NCBI GenBank assembly: GCA_963827315.1
Contig: CAWHAL010000004.1
Span: 634,665 to 698,664, forward strand
Length of the DNA: 64,000 nt
Direction of reading: 5' to 3'
Source of the DNA: CAVXEF01 sp963827315
Lineage (GTDB): Bacteria; Planctomycetota; Phycisphaerae; Sedimentisphaerales; Anaerobacaceae
Both the position numbers and the translations under genes were made by a program. Below, one piece after another: positions 18,077 through 26,327 of the stretch. Below the pieces are notes generated by a model. That model had not been told where the DNA came from. It made no database searches and saw only the letters and a list, made by a program, of their open reading frames with translations. Position 1 is the first letter of the stretch. Every line of letters begins with the position of its first letter.

Positions 18077-19255
18077 TCACAGTTTCTTTATTAGATTTTT
18101 AAGTTTTTCCACTTCCTTATTATTTTCAAGATACGACTCAATCAGTTTTTTATGCAGTTCATCGCCTCTGTCATATAATCTCTTTAGCTTCTTCGGTTTA
18201 GTCGCCTGTATGGTATATGCCGTCATCATAGGAAATGCTACTGTAACATCGAGGTATGCCGTAACAGTTTCTTCGAGTTTTGTTGGGTCGATTTTACCCC
18301 AACTGGCTGCTTCAGATGGCGGAGCGCCCGACAATCCGCCCGTATCCGGCCGGGCATCGGTTATATTTATATCATAATCCTGGCCCAGTTCCGGAATCAT
18401 CAGGACTTCCTGAATCTGAGGCTCGGTCTGGAGCATAAAGTTTTTCGGACTGCCGCCGCCAATCAGAATGACTGCGGTCTTGCCTTTTTCATATCTTTTG
18501 GCATTTAAGACGATAGCTGTCGAATCGTTGACATCGATACTCGGATTTATTTTCAGCTTGAATAAATTCCGCAGACCCGCTGCTTCCGCCAGAAGCTCAA
18601 GGCCGGCCACATTCATTCCGATTGTCGAATCGCCCGGCGATGACGTAAAAACAGGAATGCCGCTCCTGTAAGCCGCTGCTAAAATGCTCACCTCGCCGAG
18701 ATTGTTTTTCTGTTCGAGTTCGCTGACGATTTTGCCGAGATGATGATAAAATTCGCGAGTACCCATCTCCTTCTGAAATTCAGGTCTGACAAGTATCTCT
18801 CTTAATCTCCTGTCGGTCTCCATCAGGACGTCTTCGTAATCGAACAGTATGTCATATATCCTTGTTATGCCCTTTGCTCTCAGGTCTGCATCGTCGACGG
18901 TGTGGCTTCCCCTGTGCATCGGCAGATTGAAAGCATAGTGCAAATCATGGTACATATTCGCACCGGTTGCAACTATCCAGTCGACAAATCCGTGATTCAT
19001 CAGAGGAATTATCGTCGAAGGCCCCAATCCTGCCGGCGTCAATGCACCTGCTAAGCTTAATCCTATCGTAACGTCATCCTGTGAGTATCTGTCTTTGAGC
19101 AGGTGACAGGCGGCTCTCAACCTTCCGCCGTTATAAGCATCCAGGTTGTCTATCAGCTTTACTATATCCGTGTCCCTGCCAATCGGCTTTGGAAGAATCC
19201 TTTTCCCCGACAGATACTTTGCTTTACCCGGGCAATCTGATTTATTATGTTTCAT
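18077..19255 (-). CDS. Deoxyhypusine synthase-like protein
   Basis: A 392-residue protein of the deoxyhypusine synthase family. It shows LSLAGALTPAGLG, VATGANMYHDLHYAF, GDSTIGMN and IGGGSPKNFMLQTEPQ, and the region of the catalytic lysine SGAPPSEAASWGKI is intact. Bacteria lack eIF5A, so bacterial members are thought to transfer an aminobutyl group to small amines such as putrescine, giving homospermidine or related polyamines. The nearby decarboxylase would supply a diamine. The start at 19255 lacks a strong ribosome site in view. Confidence 0.85.
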   Translation of the reverse strand: MKHNKSDCPGKAKYLSGKRILPKPIGRDTDIVKLIDNLDAYNGGRLRAACHLLKDRYSQDDVTIGLSLAGALTPAGLGPSTIIPLMNHGFVDWIVATGANMYHDLHYAFNLPMHRGSHTVDDADLRAKGITRIYDILFDYEDVLMETDRRLREILVRPEFQKEMGTREFYHHLGKIVSELEQKNNLGEVSILAAAYRSGIPVFTSSPGDSTIGMNVAGLELLAEAAGLRNLFKLKINPSIDVNDSTAIVLNAKRYEKGKTAVILIGGGSPKNFMLQTEPQIQEVLMIPELGQDYDINITDARPDTGGLSGAPPSEAASWGKIDPTKLEETVTAYLDVTVAFPMMTAYTIQATKPKKLKRLYDRGDELHKKLIESYLENNKEVEKLKNLIKKL

Positions 19256-19535
19256 TTTCTCTTCCTGCTAAAAGCATTATTCCTTTCAAACTTTGCCCGT
19301 GAATTTTATCAGAAAACAGCAGCTAATAAAAAGTCAAAATCTAATAAAAAATTAAACTTGTCACTGTAGCATGCCGCCTGACTTGCCTCTGGTTGGGCCT
19401 TGTTTGGTGACGGTTTGAAGGAAATTAAGCGGATTAGCTGAACGTTTTACTAAAAGCAACCCAGAATAACAGTTTCGCTAAAGGAATAACCGTCTGGGTG
19501 ATTAAATGTAAACGGGCATCAGCAAAGATACCCTG

Positions 19536-20999
19536 TTATTTCAACCAGTTCGCCCCCATCACTGCAAAGTCATACAAATCTACGTTGCCGTCGCCGTCAA
19601 AATCAGCCCCATTACAATCCCCGCAGCTGGAATCCAGCCAGTTGGACACCAGACACGCCAAATCGACCCAATCAACATCACCATCAGGCTGGCAGTCGCC
19701 GTCTATGTGTTCAAATGCTCCCAAATCAGGCGCATCCCCGTAAAAAGGCTCGTTGACGTCAATACCCGCATCTATCAATAAGCTATCTGGAACAAGGCGC
19801 AGAAACCTCAGCTTGGGCAGTTCTCCATCCGGCCCGCGAGGACGGTCAATCCCGATAGAGTTTGCGTTAGTGTACGTATTAGGGTCTGTAATAGGGGGAA
19901 AATTAGGGTCCAGACTTGCAAAATCCGCGTCGGTAACTGTAAAACCATTCCAGGAATTATTTGTATCGTCAACATTAGCAGCAATCGTATTCGTGCCTAA
20001 GTGCGAAATGCTATTGCGAATTACGAATGCGCTGGAATTTAAATCGAATTTAAAATTCTTCTCCAGGTTATTCACGCTGGTACAGTTAAAAAGAGTATTT
20101 CCCGTTGTATTTCCGTTTCTGTCGAATCCATTGTGTTGATTGTTATAACTCATACAGCGAATTACTACGTGGGCGCCGGTGCCCTGCCCCAGTTTAATCC
20201 CCTGGCCGTCTCCATTAAAATTAGCCGGCGGGATGCCCCAGAGATTCACTCCGTTGCGGAAGGCCCAGCAATCCTCAATCCTGACGCTATTGCCGCTATT
20301 GCCTGCCTGCCAAAGATCCCAGCCGTCGTCGGAGTTGTTCCACGCCCGGCAGCCCCTGAATACATTACCCGGCCCAACACTGAATTTTGCCGCAAAACCA
20401 TCCGCGTCCTCGCCATTATTGTCCGGGTCGAAATTTAAATAGGAATCGCAGTTTAACACTAAATTATAAGAAGACCCTGTGTGCAGCTGAAGCCCCGGAT
20501 CTCCGTTCCTGCGCAGAACCAGTCGCTCAAAAGTATTGTGCGAGCCCGTGACATTTATGCCGTTATCGCCCGCGTGCTGAATTGTAAAACCTTTAAAATG
20601 CCAGTAACTGCCGCTCAAATTGATTCCCCTGTAATCGCTCCCATACGGCTCCCCTGAGTAATCCAGAATGGGAACCTCGTCCTGATAGGCCTGCAATGTT
20701 ATCAGGTTGCCGTCCTGACCACTCTTCGAAATCGTGATTTTGTCGATATAGTCATGCTGACCGCCGCGAAGATAAATAGTATCGCCCGCGTTAACCTCTC
20801 CCACGGCATGGTTAATCGTTTTAAAGGGAGATTCGATAGTGCCGCTGTTGCTGTCATTCCCATCCGGCGCGACATAATAATCAGTGCAATACGCAGGGCA
20901 GGCACCAAAAAGCATCCCCATCGTCAGCAGCAGGATGGGGATATATCGCCTACACGGCCCCCCTTGCAAAACCGATGCATGTGCTCGAAGTGAAATCAT
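19536..20999 (-). CDS. Secreted PL9 pectate lyase with C-terminal dockerin
   Basis: A 487-residue exported protein. A signal segment (PILLLTMGMLFGACPAYC) precedes the parallel beta-helix opening YYVAPDGNDSNSGT and GDTIYLRGGQH, typical of polysaccharide lyase family 9. The calcium/catalytic region reads NNGEDADGFAAKFSVG, including the conserved Lys, followed by NNSDDGWDLWQ. The last ~55 residues form a type I dockerin pair of calcium loops (DGDVDWVDLACLVSNWL and DFDGDGNVDLYDFAVMGANWL). It would cut pectate outside the cell. No cohesin-bearing scaffold is present in the window. The minus-strand start at 20999 is approximate. Confidence 0.88.
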   Translation of the reverse strand: MISLRAHASVLQGGPCRRYIPILLLTMGMLFGACPAYCTDYYVAPDGNDSNSGTIESPFKTINHAVGEVNAGDTIYLRGGQHDYIDKITISKSGQDGNLITLQAYQDEVPILDYSGEPYGSDYRGINLSGSYWHFKGFTIQHAGDNGINVTGSHNTFERLVLRRNGDPGLQLHTGSSYNLVLNCDSYLNFDPDNNGEDADGFAAKFSVGPGNVFRGCRAWNNSDDGWDLWQAGNSGNSVRIEDCWAFRNGVNLWGIPPANFNGDGQGIKLGQGTGAHVVIRCMSYNNQHNGFDRNGNTTGNTLFNCTSVNNLEKNFKFDLNSSAFVIRNSISHLGTNTIAANVDDTNNSWNGFTVTDADFASLDPNFPPITDPNTYTNANSIGIDRPRGPDGELPKLRFLRLVPDSLLIDAGIDVNEPFYGDAPDLGAFEHIDGDCQPDGDVDWVDLACLVSNWLDSSCGDCNGADFDGDGNVDLYDFAVMGANWLK

Positions 21000-21153
21000 C
21001 TATCAAACACTATGATAACAAATGGAGGCAAAAAAATCAATATAATTACTCCTGATATTTGAATCAAATTTCCCTTAGTAAATGAACGTTTAGGATTTTC
21101 GGCAGGTAAACAAAAAGGCAAAGACCTAAGTCCTTACCCTGTAGCTAATCATA

Positions 21154-21208
21154 AAACGAGGCCGAAGGGGCTCGAACCCTCAACCTTCGGATCGACAATC
21201 CGACGCTC
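21154..21208 (-). repeat. 55-bp copy of the tRNA-Asp 3' portion
   Basis: Identical over 55 nt to 24151-24205. It covers the tRNA-Asp gene from the 5' side of the anticodon stem to the discriminator plus three flanking bases, then diverges abruptly. The 5' half of the tRNA is absent, so it cannot be a functional tRNA. A duplicated tRNA 3' end downstream of an intact tRNA is the usual footprint of integration by a tyrosine recombinase. Confidence 0.9.
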
Positions 21209-21267
21209 AGACTGCAAGTGTCGCCATCAAGTGAAGACTACCCCACTCAGTAACCCAGCTGAATTGC

Positions 21268-22680
21268 TTAAATAAACGGCAGGTATATACGTATGCTGAA
21301 CAAGCCATTGGGGGTCTCTGCTCGAATTTTTCCGCCCAATGATTCGACAATCCGCTTAACCAGTGCCAGTCCAAGACCAAAATGAACTCCCGTGCTGCTG
21401 CGAGACGCATCGCCCTGCCAGAAACAGTCAAACATCGTTTTGACCTGCTGTTCGGTAAGCTGATTACCGGTATTCTCGAAAATTATTTCGATACCTGCAT
21501 CAACTTTCTGAGAGGTTGCACATATCCTGCCGCTGCGATTTGTGTATTCAGCGGCGTTATCAAGAAGGTTTGAGAATATCATTGACAACCCTGCTATATC
21601 CGATATCCATACAAGATTTTTGTCGATGCGATTCTCAAAAACAATTCCGGCAGTAGCAGCCTTATTAGAAAAAGGCCGCCAGCATCTATCGACCAGTTCG
21701 GCCGGCTTTATCCGCTCTTTGTTGAATGTCATCTGGCCGCTTTCTAATCTTGTCAGCATAAGCAGTTTAGCAACCATTTCCTCCATATCATTGATTACCG
21801 AAAGGGATTCAGATAATGCAGAAAGATATTCCGAAGCATCACGCTCACGCGTAAGTGATACATCAATAATTGACCTTAAGCCCGCCAATGGTGTTCGAAG
21901 TTCGTGCGCCACATTCACATTGAACGCCCTTTCACGTTCAAACGAGGTCTCCAGCCGCTCCAGTAAACTGTTAAGCTGTCTTTGTATCGGCACAATCTCG
22001 GCAGGCAGGTTCTCGTCGGCAATACGACTTTTAAGATTATCTTCATCGATATTGTTGATTTGCGATGCAACTGCGGAAAGCGGTGCAAGTCCTCGTCTTG
22101 CCACTATCTCTGCAACGGCATAGGAAAGTCCGAGGACACCCGCTGAAACAATCGACAGAAGATATTTCAGGAATCGCAACTGCGCCAGTAAATTGCCGGC
22201 GTCCCGCGCCACCGCCAGGACAAGCGAATGCGGTGTGTCCGTTGTGCGCGAGTCGTCTTCAATTCGCGGCAGAAAACTCATTGCGATAGCCCGGACAGGA
22301 CGACCGTTTTTCATCACAAAAGATATGAAAGCATGTGAGCGATTTACAGGTTTGAACCAGATAAGGTCATTGCCGCCGAGAGAAGGAGACTTCCTAATCA
22401 CAGTGCCGTCATCTCGCCAGAGTTCGTAATAGGCCGATGTTTTGCCGCCGACAAATTCGGGCATCCTTTCAATATTAAACTCGAAATCAAACTTATTATC
22501 TTTATTGTCCTGTTCCACCGAAGCAGACATCAGATTTGCTGCGGATTCGAGCAATGTGTCGAACTGTTTGAACATCGCATGGCTGATTGCATGATAAACA
22601 ATAAGGTCGAAGCCAATCAGCAATACCGTTATGCCGCTAATCATACCGCACATCAATCGTGATTTAAGCGACCACATCAA
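21268..22680 (-). CDS. Sensor histidine kinase
   Basis: A 470-residue membrane kinase. TM1 (about 11-33), a periplasmic sensor region, TM2 (about 171-193), a HAMP-like linker, then HisKA with the phosphoacceptor H259 in NVAHELRTPLAGL. The ATPase domain has NLLDNAAEYT (N box) and HFGLGLALVKRIVESLGG (G box). It would phosphorylate the adjacent OmpR-type regulator, which ends 2 nt upstream. The family resembles QseC/CusS-type sensors. The PepSY protein at the head of the operon may be the regulated product or a signal modulator. Confidence 0.92.
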   Translation of the reverse strand: MMWSLKSRLMCGMISGITVLLIGFDLIVYHAISHAMFKQFDTLLESAANLMSASVEQDNKDNKFDFEFNIERMPEFVGGKTSAYYELWRDDGTVIRKSPSLGGNDLIWFKPVNRSHAFISFVMKNGRPVRAIAMSFLPRIEDDSRTTDTPHSLVLAVARDAGNLLAQLRFLKYLLSIVSAGVLGLSYAVAEIVARRGLAPLSAVASQINNIDEDNLKSRIADENLPAEIVPIQRQLNSLLERLETSFERERAFNVNVAHELRTPLAGLRSIIDVSLTRERDASEYLSALSESLSVINDMEEMVAKLLMLTRLESGQMTFNKERIKPAELVDRCWRPFSNKAATAGIVFENRIDKNLVWISDIAGLSMIFSNLLDNAAEYTNRSGRICATSQKVDAGIEIIFENTGNQLTEQQVKTMFDCFWQGDASRSSTGVHFGLGLALVKRIVESLGGKIRAETPNGLFSIRIYLPFI

Positions 22681-22682
22681 TA

Positions 22683-23351
22683 TTATGTTCCCAGGATATA
22701 ACCTTGTCCCCGTATAGTACGAAGTAACGGAGGCTTCGATTTCTTCTCAATTTTTTTCCGTAAATAGCCAATATAAACATCCACAACGTTACTTGAAGCT
22801 TCTGAATTGAATTCGTAAATATGTTCCCATATATCCGTACGCGAAACAACCTCTCCGGCACGCCTTGCAAGATATTCAAGCAACATATATTCGCGCAATG
22901 TGAGAATAATCTCCTCATCTGCCCGCCATACCCTGTGGGCAGCGGTATCTATATGCAGGTCATCTATTTGTATATCCGGACTCTTATGCTCATATCTGCG
23001 GCGCATCAGCGCTCTGAGCCTTGCCATAAGTTCTCCAAACGCAAAGGGCTTGACCAGATAATCATCTGCGCCGAGGTCGAGCCCCTTTACTCGGTCCTCA
23101 ACCGTATCTTTGGCCGTAAGAATTATTATATGATTATTCTTATTTTTTGCCCTGAGCTGTTTCAGAATGCTCAGACCGTCCAGTTTCGGAAGCATTATAT
23201 CAAGGATTATCACATCATAATCATTCGACATCGCATACCACAGTCCCTCCTGACCGTCGCCGGTAAAATCGACGGCAAAGTCAGCCTCCCGCAGGCCTTT
23301 TACCAGCGATTTTTGCAAAGGCTTATAATCTTCAACAAGCAATATTCGCAT
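22683..23351 (-). CDS. OmpR/PhoB-family response regulator
   Basis: A 222-residue regulator with a receiver domain (phosphoacceptor D51 in VIILDIMLP, switch K in YLVKPFA) and a winged-helix DNA-binding domain ending RTIRGQGYILGT. I start at the ATG at 23351 because the protein then begins MRILLVED, the family opening. The longer frame to 23420 would run through a stable hairpin. Members bind paired direct repeats with an 11-bp period, and just such a pair lies upstream of this operon (24080-24101). Confidence 0.93.
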   Translation of the reverse strand: MRILLVEDYKPLQKSLVKGLREADFAVDFTGDGQEGLWYAMSNDYDVIILDIMLPKLDGLSILKQLRAKNKNNHIIILTAKDTVEDRVKGLDLGADDYLVKPFAFGELMARLRALMRRRYEHKSPDIQIDDLHIDTAAHRVWRADEEIILTLREYMLLEYLARRAGEVVSRTDIWEHIYEFNSEASSNVVDVYIGYLRKKIEKKSKPPLLRTIRGQGYILGT

Positions 23352-23372
23352 AGTGACAATCCGAAAGTAAGA

Positions 23373-23403
23373 CGCCGCCGATTCACTCGATGTATCGGCG
23401 GCG
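23373..23403 (-). promoter_or_regulatory. Intercistronic hairpin between PepSY gene and response regulator
   Basis: A perfect 10-bp GC-rich stem (23373-23382 pairing with 23394-23403, GCCGCCGAT core) with an 11-nt loop, just after the PepSY stop. No T-run follows, so it looks more like an RNA processing or attenuation structure that would let the PepSY transcript exceed the regulator transcript than a terminator. Confidence 0.55.
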
Positions 23404-23428
23404 CCTGAGTAATTAAACAACAGTAAGC

Positions 23429-23977
23429 TTAATCTTTTTCGTGTTCGTCTTTGTTGCCTTCATCTTTTTCCTTGTTACACTCCTCTTTACCAGCTTCCTG
23501 TTTCAGAATTTTACCGTCTGGAGCAATTTCCATCTCAATTTTCTTGCCGTCCTTGTTGATGTCCACTTCGTAGTAGGTTTTCGGCGTATCGAGTTTGACG
23601 TATTTTAACTGGGCGTACTCGATATTCTTGTCAATTTCCTTCACTTCCGCATTTTGCGCCTTGATAGTCTGAGTGACCGCTGCCGGCAGAGAATTCATAT
23701 CCACAGTCGCATCGACCTCTACGACCATACCATCATCAGCAAGTTTTACTTCGGCTTCCTTGCCGTTATCCTTCAACGTAGCTTCAGTCACTTTTACCGA
23801 CGCTTCTTCTATTTTGCATTTTTCAATCACTCCATTTGGAAAAATCGCCTTTACTGCCGACTGTAATGCTGCCGAGAGCGAACATTCCTTTTCGCCCTTC
23901 TCACCGTAAGCTGCAGCGCACAACATTACTGCAACTGCGACACACAATCCAATCACCATCCAGTTCTTTCTTACCAT
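23429..23977 (-). CDS. Secreted PepSY-like protein
   Basis: A 182-residue exported protein. Signal peptide MVRKNWMVIGLCVAVAVMLC (cleavage near AAAYG), then two PepSY-like modules: one containing DMNSLPAAVTQTIKAQ and one YYEVDINKDGKKIEMEIAPDG, the recurring end of PepSY units. The tail is a charged KE/DE-rich stretch. A strong AAGGAG lies 8 nt before the ATG. PepSY proteins are thought to bind peptides, metals or other ligands in the periplasm. As first gene of a two-component operon it may report to, or be controlled by, the kinase downstream. Confidence 0.85.
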   Translation of the reverse strand: MVRKNWMVIGLCVAVAVMLCAAAYGEKGEKECSLSAALQSAVKAIFPNGVIEKCKIEEASVKVTEATLKDNGKEAEVKLADDGMVVEVDATVDMNSLPAAVTQTIKAQNAEVKEIDKNIEYAQLKYVKLDTPKTYYEVDINKDGKKIEMEIAPDGKILKQEAGKEECNKEKDEGNKDEHEKD

Positions 23978-24006
23978 TTTGATTCTCCTTATAAAAATGT
24001 TTTGCT

Positions 24007-24067
24007 ATTACACCGTCTGCCACCGCGACAGTCGGCGCCGACACATCTGTGTCAGAAACGGTGTAAT
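24007..24067 (-). promoter_or_regulatory. Structured 5' leader of the PepSY operon
   Basis: A 10-bp perfect inverted repeat (ATTACACCGT at 24007-24016, ACGGTGTAAT at 24058-24067) encloses two smaller palindromes, GTCGGCGCCGAC (24031-24042) and GACACATCTGTGTC (24041-24054). In the transcript this can fold into a closed, branched leader 30 nt before the start codon. Function is not known from sequence. Confidence 0.5.
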
Positions 24068-24079
24068 GATATAAAAGCG

Positions 24080-24101
24080 ATTATGAGAATATTATGAGAA
24101 T
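24080..24101 (-). promoter_or_regulatory. Tandem 11-bp repeat, candidate response-regulator operator
   Basis: ATTATGAGAAT occurs twice in immediate succession (24080-24090, 24091-24101). OmpR/PhoB-family regulators bind two direct half-sites with an 11-bp centre spacing, exactly the period seen. On the coding strand it reads CTCATAA-N4-CTCATAA, a layout like PmrA or PhoP boxes. It lies about 100 nt before the PepSY start, with TATATCATTA next to it as a possible -10 region. Autoregulation is inference. Confidence 0.5.
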
Positions 24102-24153
24102 TATCCTGTGGGCTGGCAAGCATAATTACTTACTGACTCACAACGTAAGCAAA

Positions 24154-24227
24154 CGAGGCCGAAGGGGCTCGAACCCTCAACCTTCGGATCGACAATCCGA
24201 CGCTCTATCCAATTGAGCTACGGCCCC
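24154..24227 (-). tRNA. tRNA-Asp (GTC)
   Basis: A 74-nt cloverleaf on minus. Acceptor GGGGCCG pairs with CGGCCTC (one G-U), D arm GCTC/GAGC, anticodon stem TCGGA/TCCGA with loop TTGTCGA (anticodon GTC), T arm with TTCGAGC, discriminator G73 as expected for Asp. CCA is not encoded. Its 3' 52 nt recur at 21157-21208. Confidence 0.95.
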
Positions 24228-24320
24228 GAATTTATACGCCTGTGGCGTATTCCCTGCAACAACCGCTTAAATAACCGCTTCCGGCGCGATTGTCAAGCCT
24301 TTCAATTAAAACAAATTGCA

Positions 24321-25325
24321 TCAGTGCCCGCACAGCCTTTTTATCCCGGCGTTGCTCAGCATTACCACCTGCTTGGCAACGCTTCTGCAGATATGCGGCA
24401 GCGAAAACCGTATTGGAACCGGTTTCGCAGGCTCAAAGTCGGTGCACACCGTAAAATCATCGCCGATGATTTTTATCTTTTCCGCCTCCGTGCAGCCGAA
24501 GCCTAACCGACCTGCCGTCTTGATAATAGCAACGCTGCTCGCCTCGACATTGACTAACTTGCAGCAGGCAATCTCGCACGCGATAGCATCGGTTCCGCCT
24601 ATGATATAACCGAGCGGCCGTGCCCTGCCCGTAATCGGGCCGTTGCCATCCATTACCGTAACCGCGTCGATGATTGTTACAGCCGGATTTAAAAACCTGA
24701 ATACATCCAGCAGCAACCCGCAGAACTCACTCGGGTCTTTGCCTCTCGCAAAATGCCATAGCGCCTTTTTCTTTCCGCTGACGCATCCGAACATATTCTT
24801 TACAGCAAATGTGGCCGTCAATTGCTGGTGCGTCTTGAATTTCGGCAGATTTATAATCACGTCCGCCTCCAGCGCCACAGAACTTATCCCAACTTTTGGA
24901 TTTCGCTCGCTCAGGTAACAGCTCTTTGGCTTGTTCAGCGCCTTTACAGGCACCGATAATTTCTTAAGGGCTTCGTCTAATTTAAGTGCCTTCACACACG
25001 CAAAGACATCTCCCCACGCCGGCGAATCCCCAACGAAAGGCCTTGCCCCGTAATCTTTCAAAAGTTTCGCAGTCTCGATGATTATAGCAGGGTCCGTTTG
25101 TGTCGCGCAGCGTCGAGGCTTCGGTGCAATGAAGTTCGGCTTCAGCAATACACTGTCGCCGCGCTTCACGAATCTTTCCAGCCCCCCGAGAAGCTCAAAT
25201 TGTCTCCGCAGGCAATCGGATATTCTTTCTTCGCTGTAATCGCTGCATCGTGTCAGGGTCACAGGCGAATGTTCCGAATCCAGTTTTTCGTTTCTCGCCC
25301 CTCGCATCGCCAGCCCGCAGTTCAA
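24321..25325 (-). CDS. DUF362 domain protein
   Basis: A 334-residue protein of the DUF362 family: VLLKPNFIAPK near 60-70, VGDSPAWGD, then DVIINLPKFKTHQQLTATFAVKNMFGCVSG, the family's most conserved block, and IIDAVTVMDGNGP. Members with a ferredoxin tail exist, but here no CxxCxxC cluster is present, only scattered cysteines. The function is unknown. The TTG start overlaps the preceding stop (TTGA); an ATG at 25307 is an alternative. Confidence 0.85.
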   Translation of the reverse strand: MNCGLAMRGARNEKLDSEHSPVTLTRCSDYSEERISDCLRRQFELLGGLERFVKRGDSVLLKPNFIAPKPRRCATQTDPAIIIETAKLLKDYGARPFVGDSPAWGDVFACVKALKLDEALKKLSVPVKALNKPKSCYLSERNPKVGISSVALEADVIINLPKFKTHQQLTATFAVKNMFGCVSGKKKALWHFARGKDPSEFCGLLLDVFRFLNPAVTIIDAVTVMDGNGPITGRARPLGYIIGGTDAIACEIACCKLVNVEASSVAIIKTAGRLGFGCTEAEKIKIIGDDFTVCTDFEPAKPVPIRFSLPHICRSVAKQVVMLSNAGIKRLCGH

Positions 25326-26128
25326 TCAATTATGTCTGTGCAAACCAGCAGATAGGCTCGGACCGCTGCTTCGCGAGCAGACCCGCTGAAAAATATCCCC
25401 CCTAACGTCGTCTGGTCCTTCGGATACTGCTCAGGCCCAAGCAAAACAAAATCTTCCGGACTCATCTTCAGTTTGAAGCCGACCGCCGTGAAAAACAGGT
25501 CGCCGCGCTTTTCTTGCTCACCCATCAGCCGGGTTGGCCGCAATATCACCGGCGAAAAAACCGGCAGCGCTTCGACCTCACAAACTCCTCTCGATTCCGC
25601 CATTTTTTCTGCCTTGATTCGCAGCACCACTGACCCGGGCCCGATGGTCGCCGCACCCCACGAACCTTTGCCCGAAATATAGGAAACATCTCTCTTTTCC
25701 ATCACAGCCGCAACAACAAGGTCATCCGGCTCACCTGATGTCAATAGCAAAGTTACGGTCTTCACCACTTTTGCACCGCCGGCATCCAACTGCCCGACAA
25801 CCTCGCTCCACACCGGCATCTGTCCAACACCAATTGAAAATGAGTTTGCCTTGAATGCGTAGGCATCGTTTAGCCGCACCGGCTTTGTATAGAGCATCCG
25901 CCAAACAGAATCCAAAACGCCAAGATTCTCTGCCGGCAGCTCCAGAATATATATCTTAAAGTTTATCGTCTTTAATAGCTGAACCCTGCCCTCGCCTTTG
26001 CCTGTAGTAGGAGCCAAATCGCCAATCTTGACACCCTTCAAAATCGACTTTTCTTTTTTACCTTCGCTGCAACCCGCCAGCAAAACAACCGCCAACCCCA
26101 AAATTATGTTCAGGCAAAACCGATTCAT
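25322..26128 (-). CDS. Hypothetical lipoprotein
   Basis: A 268-residue predicted lipoprotein. From the ATG at 26128 the signal reads MNRFCLNIILGLAVVLLAGC, with the lipobox LAGC. The mature part has regular beta-strand patterns (TINFKIYILELPAENL) and FFTAVGFKLKMSPEDFVLLGPEQY. I do not recognise a family. It overlaps the DUF362 start by 4 nt, so the two are translationally coupled and may work together at the membrane. Longer starts (to 26191) would spoil the signal. Confidence 0.7.
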   Translation of the reverse strand: MNRFCLNIILGLAVVLLAGCSEGKKEKSILKGVKIGDLAPTTGKGEGRVQLLKTINFKIYILELPAENLGVLDSVWRMLYTKPVRLNDAYAFKANSFSIGVGQMPVWSEVVGQLDAGGAKVVKTVTLLLTSGEPDDLVVAAVMEKRDVSYISGKGSWGAATIGPGSVVLRIKAEKMAESRGVCEVEALPVFSPVILRPTRLMGEQEKRGDLFFTAVGFKLKMSPEDFVLLGPEQYPKDQTTLGGIFFSGSAREAAVRAYLLVCTDIID

Positions 26129-26253
26129 AATAGAAACACTAACAACTGCATGCCGCATTGTCAACACACCACGGATACCGCCGCCTCTCAAATAAATTGA
26201 CTCCGCCCACCCTTTACAATCTCCACATCAGCTTGTATGATATTTCTCGCAGT

Positions 26254-26325
26254 GCCGATGTAGCTCAACGGTAGAGCACGGCTTTCGTAAAGCCGGGGTT
26301 GTGGGTCCGATTCCCACCATCGGCT
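26254..26325 (+). tRNA. tRNA-Thr (CGT)
   Basis: A 72-nt cloverleaf. Acceptor GCCGATG/CATCGGC, D arm GCTC/GAGC, anticodon stem CGGCT/AGCCG with loop TTCGTAA (anticodon CGT), T stem GTGGG/CCCAC with loop TCCGATT, discriminator T. CCA is not encoded. The larE start codon lies only 2 nt downstream. Confidence 0.93.
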
Positions 26326-26327
26326 GT

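Larger units (their letters stand above)
21154..24205. mobile_element. Putative tRNA-Asp-integrated segment carrying a PepSY/two-component operon
   Basis: The segment lies downstream of the intact tRNA-Asp and is bounded by 55-bp direct repeats (21154-21208 and 24151-24205). It holds exactly one operon: PepSY protein, response regulator and histidine kinase. No integrase, excisionase or transposase is present, so it would be a minimal or decayed island, or a passenger mobilised in trans. Segmental duplication of the tRNA 3' end without integration is the alternative. Confidence 0.45.

Noticed and set aside
21160..21211. Second functional tRNA-Asp at 21.2 kb
   Set aside because: Only the 3' part is present; the D arm and acceptor 5' strand are missing.
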